Shown here: positions 35,380 through 46,261 of the stretch, one piece after another
Layout of the letters: every line of letters begins with the position of its first letter
Position numbering within the stretch: position 1 is the stretch's first letter
NCBI GenBank assembly: GCA_028583605.1
Contig: CM053329.1
Location: forward strand, 6,944,001 to 7,008,000
From: Dastarcus helophoroides
Lineage: Eukaryota; Arthropoda; Insecta; Coleoptera; Bothrideridae
Direction: 5' to 3'
DNA: 64,000 bases
Notes under the pieces: model-generated
The model's database searches: none
What the model saw: only the letters and a program-made list of their open reading frames with translations
What the model was told of the DNA's origin: nothing
Translations under genes and position numbers: made by a program

Positions 35380-38300
35380 TATTCAGGCCAAAAGACCTTT
35401 TATTTCTCAAAATTTAAACCTTTACTTCAAAATTTGCCTTTTTTTCGCAATTTCGACTTTTTTAACTGTTTTCTATATTAGACTTATTTTTTAATATCTA
35501 TTTTGTTCCTAAAAATAAAACTTTTACCCAGATCTTCCTTTCTTCTTAAAACTCGACAATTTGTGAAAACGTTTATTTTTTTCTAATTCGCCTTACTGGA
35601 AGACTCGTTTTATTGCTCAAAAATTCATCTTTCGTCGATTTTTTAATAAAAAAAATAAAAATTCGAAGTAATTGGAGATGTAAAGTAAAATAGTTTGTGA
35701 ACATTTCCACCTTTTTTTCAAGGTTTTCTTTTTTCGAAATTTAGATCTATTCTCAAATTTCACTTTTTTCCAAAATTACTTTTTTTCGACTTTGGTTTAA
35801 ATTGCCGCTTTTTTCTAGAATTTTTTACGTTCTTTTTAAAATTCGTCCTTTTACCAAATTTCGACATTTTCCCCAAAATTTACTTTTACTAAATATTTAA
35901 GCTTTTATTTATTTTCTACAAATTTGGACTTATTTCACATTTCGATTTTTTTCGAAATTTCGACTTTTAACATTTGACATTTTGTTGTTTCTGCAGACTG
36001 CGATTTTTACGACAAAATTTATCTTTATATTTTCAAAACGTTTGACTTCATCTCAAAATTTGACTTTCCATGGGAAATTTTGATTTTCAGCACTTCAACA
36101 TTTTGCTCGAAATTTCTATATTTTTGAAAATTCGTCCTTTTTCCAGATTTAGCCATTTTGTCCAAATATTGACTTTTTCTCAGTATTTAATTTTTTTTAT
36201 TTTTTACAAATTTGGACTTGTTTCGCAAAATTTAGTTTTTTCCGAAATTTTTGAATTTTAAAATTCCACATTTAATTGTTTCTGCAACCTGCGATCTTTT
36301 CAACGAAATTCGTCAATGAAAATTAACATTTTGAAAAAAATGTTTGATTTAATCTCAAAATTTGATTGTTTTCTTAAAATTGGACCTTTCTTTAAAATTC
36401 AACTTTTTTCTCGAAACTGGAAGTTGTATCAACATTGTCTTTCGACATAAATTTCGAGAAAATTCGAATTTATCTGGACAGTGTTTTTTTATAATTGACT
36501 TGCTAATTTCAAATTTATTTTTAAAATTTAATTTTCTCTGGAAAAATGCAATTTTTTTATTTTCTTATTCTTTGAAAAACTTCGGCTTTTTAAAAACTCG
36601 ACAATTTTTTTTAATCTATCAATTATTTACAATTTCTCTTTTCGAAATTTTACAATTTTTCACAAAATTTAAATTTAAAAATTTCAGGTTTTAAATTTGT
36701 TCTGGATTTCAATCTATTATTGAAAATCGACGTTTATTTTTCATTTTATCTTTTTTGGGCAATTTTGTCAAATTTATTTTTTTCAAAGTCTCTTTTTTTC
36801 AAAAGTCGATTTTTTCTGGAAATTTCAACTTTTATTTAGAACTAAATTTATCTATTTTAAAACCCAAAATTTAATTTTTTCTTAGAATTTGACTTTGTGA
36901 AATTTTGACCTTCTTTTAAAAGTCAACACTTTTCTCGAAACTAGAAGTTCTATCGGGATTTTCTTTTCTTTCGAAATTATTTTACCAATTTTCTCAAAAT
37001 TCGATTTATCTAAAAAATTTGGAGATTTGTTTTTAATTCGTCTTGTTCTCGAAATTTTAATTTATTCTTAAAATTTAACTTTCTCTGGAAAATTGCAATG
37101 TTTTTATTTTCGTCTTCTCTGAAAAACTTCGACTTCTGAAAAGGTTCGACAATTTTTTTAAGCTTTTCATTTTTTACAATTTCTCTTTCCGAAATTTTAC
37201 AATTTTATCAAAATTTAAATTTGCCTAAACAGTTCAGGTTTTTAAATTTGTTCTACGAATTTCAATCTATTGTCAAATTTCAAAGTCCTTTTCTGAAATT
37301 TTGCTTTTTTGAGAGCTTTTGACAAATTCATTTTTTTGAAATCTCTTTTTTTTAAATTAAGCTTTTTCTGATAATTTCAACTTTTATTTCGAACGAAATT
37401 TATGTATTTTCAAATCTCAAAATTTGATTTTTTTCTTAAAATTGGACTTTCTCTGGGAAATTTTGACCTTTCCAAAGTGGAATTGTTATCGACGTTCTCT
37501 TTTCTTTAGAAATTATTTTTCTCAATATTCGAATTTATAAGAAAATTTGGATTTTTTAAATCGTCTTGTTGAAATTTCAAATTTAAATTTCACTGGAATA
37601 AAATTTCACTGGAAATTTCAAGCTTTTCTTAAAATTGACATTTTCCTTGAAATTTTTTCTAAAATTTGACTTTTTTTAAGCTTCCAGTTTATTTTTACAA
37701 TTTCTCTTTCTGATATTTTACAATTTTTCAAAACATTCAAATTTGTCTAAAAATTTCAGGTTTTTAATTTGTTTTGGGTTTAAATCTATTGTCGAAATTC
37801 GACGTTCTTTTTTTCTGAAATTTTACCTTTTTTGGGAACTTTTGATAAATTATTTTTTTTCGAAATCTTCTTCTCTTTACCAATATTTTCGAAGTCTCTT
37901 TCTTTTTCTTAATTTTTTTGAAATCTCTTCCTTTTTCTCAAAATTCGGCTTTTTATGGAAATTTCGAACTTTGAAATGTGCTGTTTCTGTAAATTTAGAT
38001 TTTGTTTTCTCACAAAAGTAATTTAACTTTTTTCAGAAAATTTCAAGGCTGTAGAAAATTTACAAATAAAAAAGTAAAAATCACGAGAAAAATATTTTTT
38101 AGAAGTTTCGTCTCCCCAAATTGGTATTTTTCTAGAAATTTCAAATTTTATGTGTTTTTTCAAAATGTTAATACAAATCAATCAAACATTTTGGAAAAAT
38201 ACCTGCTAAAATCAAAACTATTTTGCCAAATTTAAGCAAAACGTAAAAATTCCTAGAAAAGTATGTTTGGGAATTTTGACTCCTGCAGGTCACTTGTTTA

Positions 38301-38432
38301 ATAAGTACTCATTTTCTGCGTGTCTGTTCACTCTAGCTTTTATTTATTTATTTTTGTAGGAGAATTTCAAGAGCCGCAATTGTCTCTTAAAAAGCCGCAT
38401 GCGGCTCACGAGCCCTGTTTTGTCGACCCCTG
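35380..38432. repeat. Degenerate AT-rich tandem array ending in a hAT-like terminus
   Basis: Built from short CTCAAAATTTGACTTTTT/CGAAATTTCGACTTTT-type units. Two higher orders are visible. A ~288-bp unit occurs twice (35845 and 36133, with TTTCTGCA.ACTGCGAT-like landmarks at ~35985 and ~36272). A ~520-547-bp unit starts ACAATTTCTCTTT at 36629, 37176 and 37697. At the right, palindrome AGCCGCATGCGGCT (38393-38406) and GTCGACCCCTG ending at 38432 look like the right end of a hAT-type element. Open frames in this tract are low-complexity F/K/N strings and are not genes. Confidence 0.7.
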
Positions 38433-38739
38433 GACTAGTCAATATACCATTTTATTTCAGACTGTTGGTATTTGTGTTTAAATGAGAACATTTGAAGTGT
38501 TACTTCCAGTTTTGTTTGATTTACTATAACCAAATTAGGCCGGTGGTGCAATCGCTAAAGTTGAGGTTTTTTTTATTGCTAAATGAGTTATGGAAGTTGA
38601 AAAGGATATATAAGTTAGCTTATTAATAACATAACCCCAATTTAAGCTAAAACAATAATGTAGGTTTTATGAAGAATTTTATGAGCGAAGAAAAGAACTG
38701 CCGACAACAACTTCGGCTTAATAAAAGGAAAGTACTGTA
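38433..38739. other. Spacer before the integrase relic
   Basis: No motif recognised. Confidence 0.4.
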
Positions 38740-39741
38740 GGAGAAGTAAAAACTGCAAAACTCACTGAAAGAAAAATTCCAAGAATGCATTGTCCCTTGG
38801 AAAAACGTATTATATCTCCTAGCATTGAATCAGTTGATGTAGTATATTATGTACATAATGATGAATTGTTTAACATTCTTCAAGACCTACACACACCTAC
38901 AGACCATAGAGGTAGAGATCGCATGATGAAGAAAACTAAAATACAAAAATATAGTCCAAACTGAAATTTTGTTGTATATTAACTTATGTACACCATGTCA
39001 AATGAAACAGAAAGAAGAAAATAAGGGAATTATATCAAAACCCATGATGTTTAACGATTTAAATTTACGCTGTCAAATGGATTTGATAGACTTTCAATCT
39101 CATGCTGATGGTAAATACAAATTTGTGCTTGTATATCAAGACCACTTGACAAAATTCGTTATTTTGCGACCAATGGAAACTAAACGTGCAGAAGAGTTCG
39201 CTTGCTACCTTGATATTTTTACAATTTTTGGGGCCCCCGAGTTCTTCCAATCCGACAATAGCCAAACATTTTGCAATAAAGTCATCGAAGAATTAAAAAG
39301 TTTATGGCCCGCACTACAGGTACACACTGGTACACGGCAAGTCACGTCATAGCAAAAGCCAGGGCAGTGCTGAACGCGCCAACTAGGACGTGGAGAACAT
39401 ACTGACTGCCTGGATATTGAATAATGAAACAGAGCAATGGAGCCAAGGTCTGAAATTCATACAATTTATAAAAAACATTTCCCTACATTCTGGAATTAAA
39501 AGGTCTTCGTATAGGGCTATGTTTGAAGGCAAACCAAAAATTGGACTGAAATCTTCGAATACTCCATTAGACGCAATCGACAGTGTTGCAACGTAAGAAG
39601 ACTTGTAAGATGTTGTCACATTCATAAATACCGATAACGCACAAACCGAAGTACAGGAACCAGGAGCCAGTGATGATGTAGTGGAGAAATGATAAAAACA
39701 TGGTTTAAGAAACCTCATCAACATGCCAAACTTTAGCAGAT

Positions 39742-40297
39742 GTGTCATGTCCAGCAGTACCTACTTCTTATCCGCGTCCTTCGACGGTTCGATTGATTTA
39801 TTATAAGTAGTTCCAGTAGTGAATAAGAAAAATTGGTGGCCAAAAAGAAACACATGGAGGTCGTGCGCGCTGATTTTGCCAAAGGCGCAAATGAACTAGA
39901 CCAGCTGTTAATAACGGCAGGACCTGGTGCCGATAGTCTACGAGATATTCGGCACCAGGTGCTGCCGTTATTATAGCTGGTCTAGTTCATTTGCGCCTTT
40001 GATAAAAGCTGTGTTTCTTTTTGGTTTCCATTTTTCTACGTATGGTTAGCTACAAACTTGGTTCAAGACCACAATGTTTATAAAATAAAAGACCGAAAGT
40101 ATAAACACTGTAAAAGTTTGCACCGCAAAGGATTCCTTGCTTTAAATCAAGCCGTTCTTTTCACTTCTAACTAACGTCCAAAGTCCTGTTACTATGTTAT
40201 GTCCATCACCCGTTATCCGCGGCTCAAGACGGTTCTATTGATTTATTATAAGCAGTGGTACTCCAGTAATGAATGGGTAAAGTGGATGGCCAAAACT
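39742..40297 (+). repeat. ~100-bp direct repeats either side of the hairpin
   Basis: 39742-39846 and 40195-40297 share G[T/C]ATGTCCA, TTATCCGCG, GACGGTT and TATTGATTTATTATAAG (GATTGATTTATTATAAG in the first). Both end AATG/AATA...GGCCAAAA. The hairpin starts at the end of the first copy. The repeat may be part of the original element or may result from the insertion. Confidence 0.65.
39838..40025. mobile_element. Near-perfect 190-bp hairpin, MITE-like
   Basis: CCAAAAAGAAACAC..., AAAGGCGCAAATGAACTAGA and AACGGCAGGACCTGGTGCCG on the left arm pair with CGGCACCAGGTGCTGCCGTT, TCTAGTTCATTTGCGCCTTT and GTGTTTCTTTTTGG on the right. The loop is about 15 bases near 39937-39950. GC content is high for this window. 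It interrupts the integrase relic. A perfect inverted repeat this long would form double-stranded RNA if transcribed. Confidence 0.88.
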
Positions 40298-40899
40298 TTC
40301 CCTTATTCAAAACCAAGATGAATGTCAGAGAAAAATTATTTATTTCTGTTTCCCTGACTTACACTTCTTTGTTTTTCTAACATGACTAGTAATAAAAATA
40401 TAACATCACAGGAACCGCCGTGTCTCTGACAAGACGAACTGTAACCCAAATGCAGTTGTTGAATCTTATGAATTATGACGTTTAAGATGTTGAAAACAGA
40501 TCTTTCTAAAATGTTTGCAATATTTTCAGTAGGAAAAAAGAATGAAAGTGATTTCGGGCAATACTCATCCAAAACCTTATGTTGAATCAAGCGTAAGAAT
40601 TCCCATTCCAGACATCGATCTTGGCAGTAGTGATAGAAGCTACCGAAGATGGCTTTTACCGGTTGGGCACGAAACAAGGAGTTATTACCAAATACAATAG
40701 TCGCTCAGAATTTAGTATATGTCCTGCTAATATTATAACAATTGATGAAGTCTTTAAAGAAAAGGAAGTTTTTCTTAGATAAGCACTCAGTACTTTCAGG
40801 TGATAAATATTTGGGCTGTACCTGGGCGGGAGGGCGTGTTTACAATATGATAAGTCTCTCTTTTGAGCATTAAGTCGTGGAGCAATCTCCATTAAAACT

Positions 40900-41983
40900 A
40901 AGTTTCTTTACTTTTACTGAGTTCTAATTATTATTTTGTTCTTTACAAATCAAGCAGATCAAACTAAATGCTTCATTCTCCATGCAGAAACAACACTTTT
41001 AAAATTAACAATGGTCCAGATATCATAGAAACTGAAAAAATCAATGAAAATTAGATACATTAGAGGGTTCTAGATATAGATAGTCAATTACGATTGGTCC
41101 TTGTAGACACAGCTGTGACTTGAGGCCCATAAAAATCCAAAACTGCTCTTTCTTGGGAGACGTTATACAGTGAGTCATTGTTATTCTAATAATAAAAAGT
41201 TACTCCCAATACCAAAATTGAAACAACTGACTCTAGACTTCTGTTGCCTGACAATCTATTCATATCACATACTTATTATACTATATGCAAACGCATTGTT
41301 TTTATGGGTGCTGGCGGCGTGATAAAGGATCTAAGGGCAATAAGCGGCTCGTTATCGCAGCGCAAACGGCTGGCTTTGAACAAATTTCGTTCAAAAGAGC
41401 CTAAACTGCGGCAGATTTTCTGATAGATGCAAGAGTTCTCCGATATCCGTGTTCAATTTCGGCTGCCAGTCGCTATCATTTTTCTTGCCTACAGGCAGCG
41501 ACGTGCACACGTTTGATTTACGCTGGCTTTCTCGCAGGACGCATTAACATACTCCATCCTGACATCCGCCGATTTATTAGCAGATAACGATATTCGTCGA
41601 TACGCATAAAGACCTAAATTCGTAATTTATTAAAAGGGACGTTTAATTTACCATTCAGGTTTTAGTACGGATTAGGCCTTTTCTTCGGGTCGAAATTCTG
41701 CCTGACCTTAACCTCAATTAATTATTCAAACTCTGCCGAAGGTCGGGGGATTTGCAAAGAAAATCGTTCACGTCTATCTTGTCAGCTTGAAAACTTTATA
41801 ACGACATGCTGCCCCAGAAGGTAAAACAGATTCGCTTACAAAATGCCAGACGATCCTTTTTAGCAGACATTTGTTACGACAATAAACTAAATAAATTATT
41901 AATTGAAAGCAAAAACAATGTTTAAAACTAAGAACATGACAGGTAATAAGTAAAACAACACATGTTTTAAATGTTACGTAATG
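40900..41983. other. Intergenic; GC-richer island at 41281-41640
   Basis: No gene. The island contains GC-rich blocks (for example GCGGCTCGTTATCGCAGCGC) without an open frame or terminal repeats and differs strongly from the AT-rich flanks. It may be conserved non-coding host sequence. Confidence 0.35.
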
Positions 41984-42249
41984 CAGTGGCGGACTAACCC
42001 TGTTAGAGGCCCAGGGCGGCAAAGCTGAATTAGGCCCCGCAGCTTTAAAAAAAATGTAGTTTTACAAGCTTTTTATTCAATTCACATTTATATGTATAAA
42101 TAAATGTTTATGTTTATTTCGTCAAAATCTGGCAAGTGAAATTTAAATTCGACTTAAATTATTTAGGCCAAATAAACATGCATACCTACAATATGGAATG
42201 GATATGGAATGGATATGGACGAGGAAAATAAAATACGAATCGATCGACA

Positions 42250-44876
42250 AAAAAGAATTAGATAAAATAAATCAAAGATAGATTTTTTATTTTTTGTAGC
42301 GTGTTTTTTGTGTTTTCGTGCCTTCAATTTACTGAACTCCTCAATAACTTCTGTGAAATAGATTTCTTTTGAAATTTTTCTTTCTATTGAAAGCACGGCT
42401 AGATTAACCAGTCGCTCTTGACCCATTGTAGATCGAAGTTAATTTTTAATTAGTTTAAGTTTCGAAAAACTCCTCTCGCATGATGCAACCGAGATGCAAA
42501 TGGTCAAGAAGTATTGAAGTATAAGCGATATACAAGGTAACGATTTACTGAAGTCCCATTTTATTATAAATTGAAGGATTTCTTGGGCTCTCCGTTTAGC
42601 AACGGCGTCCATACTCGTATCGGTGGCTTTACATGCCTGCGGTACCTTTTTATTTCTTGGGAAACTTGCTCCTTGTCAAATTCACCATAAATTTGTATCA
42701 GATTGTTAATTGCTACAGCCAGAGCGTCATCTGACGCTTCTAGCATAAACTTTGTTTCAATAATTTGGAAAATATTATTGATTTGTTTCATGGCTCCGTA
42801 TCGTGTCGACAATTCTTGTATAAATCGGTCTATGCATTCATACACTGACCGACGTATTTCTTCTTGAATTGATAATCCAGCATCATGAGCTGATTCACCC
42901 GGCATCGTTCTTTTTACCTTCCTTCTTCCTCGTTTCTCGATGTTGATGTCCATGTCATTGCATTTTTTTATGCCAAAAGTTACAGCATTGTCTACAATGT
43001 TCGTTCGGTCACCAAATACTAATTCAAGGCGTTTAGTTTGGAAATTCCTGTAAATAGAGTCATTATTGGAGACTGCAAATATTGTTGAACTAAATTTACT
43101 TCCTCCAGTATAGAAGGCCAGCATTGTATATAGGTTAGAAAGGTAAACTCACAAACAGCCGGCAGGAGCAGACTTGCTCCTGATCTTGTATCTAAATTTG
43201 CTTTTATTGGATCTTGAAAATGTTCCAAACTACTCACAATTGTCTCTATGTTTTCTTTTACAACTTTTACTGACTCGTAATGAGCGCTCCAGCAAGTATC
43301 CGATAAACGTTTTAAATTTTTTCCCGTTTTCTCTTTCATAAATTGCCATCTCTGGTGATGAAAAGAACGAATATAATTTCTCTACTGTTCCAAAACATGT
43401 GACACTGGAAGGAACGCATGAAAATGCATGAACTCCACAAAGATTTAAGGAATGATTAGAACAAGGACTGAACAATGCCTTTATATTTACTTCTCGGACT
43501 TTTTGTTGCACCCCTCCATGGACACCTGACATTGACGCGGCATTGTCATAACCTTGAGCCCTGCACAACGCAATATCCAGTCCATCTTTTTCCAGCTGTT
43601 GCTAAATGTCTTTAGACATATCCTCAGCAGTTTTTCGAGACATTAAAAAAACCCAAGAAGGATTCTCGTACTTTCACAATGTCATTCTCTATATGAACGA
43701 ATCTAATGATTTGACTCATTTGGTCTATTTTACTTTCGTCAGGAGTGCTGTTAAAAATGATTTCGTAATACTTAGCCTTTTTAATATCTGCAATAATTTT
43801 TTGCCTTATCGCCCAAATATTGAATAAATTCATTTTGTATTTCTTTTGACAAATAAGATGGTACTCTCTTTGACCCACCAGCAGCCTCTTCCAGTTTTAA
43901 GCAATGCTTTTTCAACACCGGATCATATTTCGCTAACAGTTGTACTAATTCTAGGAAATTTTCCCTGTTTTCCGAAGAAATATCTTCACGGTGGCCTCGG
44001 AAGGCAAGATTTTGTTGGACTAAGAATAGCGTTACATCTAAAAGGCGATGTAAAATGTTTCCCCATTTCTTTGCTTCATCGTTAATAATCTTCAAATTAT
44101 CTTTATCAATAATTTTATTAGGTTTTAAGCCCATTGTCAACGTTTTCCATTTTTCTAAGTTTGATACATGTTCATGAGGCGATTCATGCTGTGATATTCT
44201 TGGATTTAATTTCCACCACTGACAAAAACCAGAGACAAATTTATTAGTGTGATTGTCACCCTCAGATGCAAATAACCAGCAGCAGTAACAATATAATTTC
44301 TTTGTTGATGAAGAGTATAGCATCCATTTCCTTAAATATTTAGTCTCGTTTAAATGTGAGTAAAACGACGGCAAAGTTAAACAACGATGTGTTTTCCCTT
44401 AGTGCTTTCATCTGGTTTTTCTACAGATTCAAAAGGTCCGTCCTTGTTTTGAAATATTTCACTGCCCTTTTTGATAATCGAAATTCTGATATGCTCTGGC
44501 ACAGGTATTGGCCAATGTGCAGCATCATTGGATAATAAGAACTCTAACTTAGAAGCAACGTAGTCTTCGGCTTCCTCAGTATTTTTCTTTAATTTATTAA
44601 TTTTATAGTCCTGTATTTCAGTGTCAGTCACGTCGGAGTTTTTATTAATATCACATTTAATAGACTGTTCGGCTATGTTTGCTGTTTCAATATCAATGAT
44701 TTGTATATTAGATCCCGATTCAACAGTTTGATTAATTTCTTCGGCAACGCCACTTTTCTTCTTTTCAGAATTCGAAAGGTATTTGGATAAAGATCCAGTA
44801 AGCGATTTTGCCTCTTCAGTCTTCGTTTTTTTAGCTTCCTTTTCTGAGAGGCAGATGGTTGAATCCTTTTCACTAA
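42250..44876 (-). pseudogene. hAT transposase, ZMYM1-like (TTF zinc finger, DUF4371, dimerisation domain)
   Basis: On the minus strand the coding region begins near 44876 just after TTTTTAG|, probably an intron acceptor, so a 5' exon is not identified. The order is: a lysine-rich leader; a TTF-type finger with HWPIPVPEHIR and KWMLYSSSTKKLYCYCCWLF (~44350-44265); HESPHEH; a DUF4371 core with QQNLAFRGHRED (~44010) and IIFNSTPDESKIDQMSQIIR (~43760-43700), where the family normally has VDSTPD, so the catalytic Asp appears changed to Asn; AQGYDNAASMSG (~43560, second Asp); and SDTCWSAHYESVK (~43300). The C-terminal hAT dimerisation motif VASCERSFSKLKLIKN*LRSTMGQERL (~42495-42415) has one stop inside. 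Frameshifts near 43800, 43625, 43330 and 43100 break the frame. Length (~870 codons) is normal for the family, so decay is by point changes rather than deletion. Confidence 0.88.
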
Positions 44877-45810
44877 AAATAATGAGATAAATAAGAAACT
44901 TTTATAAAAGATAAAGCTAAATTACATAGACTAAAAAATTATTATTTGCATAAAAAACAATATTTTATGTGTTGGTTAAAAAAACATATCTTTAAATTCC
45001 CTCATTTTTTTACAATTGTTTCAACCGCCAAATGCAACTCATGCATTTTACAAAGACGCCTTATCTTATTATTAGTGCAGTAAATTAACGATGTCATGAG
45101 CAGGGATCGGAATAAGTAGACTATTTAGCTAAACTTCTAGAAACAGACATAAATTGGAAACATCCTTACAACAATATTTTGATAAGCGGGTGTTCTATTC
45201 CCTAATAAACGTGCACTACAAATAAAATAAGAACTACTCGCGAAATGCAAGAACTGAAGCAATGTACTCGTAAGTGCATATTAACTAGAAACTACAATTT
45301 TAATTTCTAGGCTAAATTATACAAAGAATTACTTACTTTTTCCACTTACTTGAAAATGTACTAACTCAACTCTGAACTCATTTACTTTTATACTGCAACA
45401 AAAATCAAAAACACTATTTCACTTTTTAATGAAATTACTTTGAACGGATAGCATCGCGTTTTTTACTTTTCAATTTGAAAAAAGGCTTATCCGTTCGCGA
45501 AAATATCAGAACACACTAATAAACTATTAAATATCAACGTAATGAAATTTAATACATTTTAAATGAGGCCAATGTTTATTTTTTAACGTAAATAGAATGT
45601 AAATGTAGGCGTACAAGAGTGAATTATTTGTACTTCATTCATTGAGGGATTCCTGGGGAAGTACCCGCTACAAAGACGGGAATTCCCCCAGCGTATTGGA
45701 CGCATCCAGCAAAGTTAAAAGAATATTAGTACCGCGTAAAAAGTCTAGATGGCTGTAGTGTTTTGATCTTGATGAAATTATGTAGGTACTAAGCACATTT
45801 TTAAAGTCTT

Positions 45811-46149
45811 CCCTGATAGCCAGGCTTTTACTACAAGATCTTGGACATCAGTAGTTGCATCAAACTTAACATCAAGTTTATGTTAAGTCGTAATTAAGTA
45901 ATATTTACATCTAAGTTAAAGACAATATGCAGTCGTAATTTGAAGTCAAGTTAACTACAAGACTGATAGTGAACTTGTAGCAAAAAGTTTTGGTTAACTT
46001 AACGACAATAACTTGCATATGACGACTTTTATTTAAGTTGTATCAAAATTAACTACCGACCTAACTAGTATCCAAGTCTTTGTGTTAACTTGACTTCAAA
46101 TTCCGTCTCTAGATTGACGTCAAGTTGAGCATTAAGGTGGCTATCAGGG
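45811..46149. mobile_element. MITE with CCCTGATAGCCA ends
   Basis: CCCTGATAGCCA at 45811-45822 is inverted exactly as TGGCTATCAGGG at 46138-46149. The 339-bp interior is rich in AAGTTAACTTGA-like units in both orientations and non-coding. It is nested in hAT element A between its right TIR and the 5' end of the gene. Confidence 0.8.
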
Positions 46150-46261
46150 TTATTTAGAATTTGATCAGGGAAACGCGGAGGCATTTAGGGGACCCCCAAG
46201 ACCAGAGGCCCGATGCGGGCCGCCTCTTCCGCCCCCCTGTTAGCCCGCCACTGACATAATG

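Larger units (their letters stand above)
38740..40860 (+). pseudogene. Ginger/KRBA2-like DDE integrase relic
   Basis: In order: an H2C2 zinc-binding region in broken frames (LFNILQDLHTPTDHRGRD ~38857-38920, then LCTPCQ ~38985-39000); an integrase core with CQMDLIDFQSHADGKYKFVL (~39070-39130, first catalytic Asp in DLIDF), HLTKFVILRPMETKRAEE, and GAPEFFQSDNS (~39230-39262, second Asp); then after a frameshift near 39340 SKSQGSAERANQDVENILTAW (~39350-39415, third residue Glu in AERAN). It runs on to FEGKPKIGLKSSNTPLD. The C-terminal part resumes near 40565 with VRIPIPDIDLGSS and EDGFYRLGTKQGVITKYNSR. From memory, this order is that of KRBA2-like integrases derived from Ginger-type DNA transposons. 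Stops, frameshifts and a hairpin insertion make it inactive. The expected partner domains at the far C-terminus are not visible. Confidence 0.8.
41984..46253 (-). mobile_element. hAT element A with target duplication
   Basis: Left end CAGTGGCGGACTAAC (41984) and right end complement CAGTGGCGGGCTAAC (46253) are imperfect TIRs of at least 15 bp. Flanks ACGTAATG (41976-41983) and ACATAATG (46254-46261) are an 8-bp target duplication with one change. The length is ~4.27 kb. The transposase gene runs on the minus strand, and a 339-bp MITE sits near its 5' side. Both subterminal regions are GC-rich. Confidence 0.9.

Noticed and set aside
36070..38235. Several 60-110-codon open frames rich in F, K, N and S
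   Set aside because: They lie in a tandem AT-rich array and simply reflect its TTTTTC/AAATTT units.
40336..40892. Minus-strand frames of 113 and 78 codons
   Set aside because: They are antisense shadows of the integrase C-terminal relic, which is recognisable on the plus strand (VRIPIPDIDLGSS).
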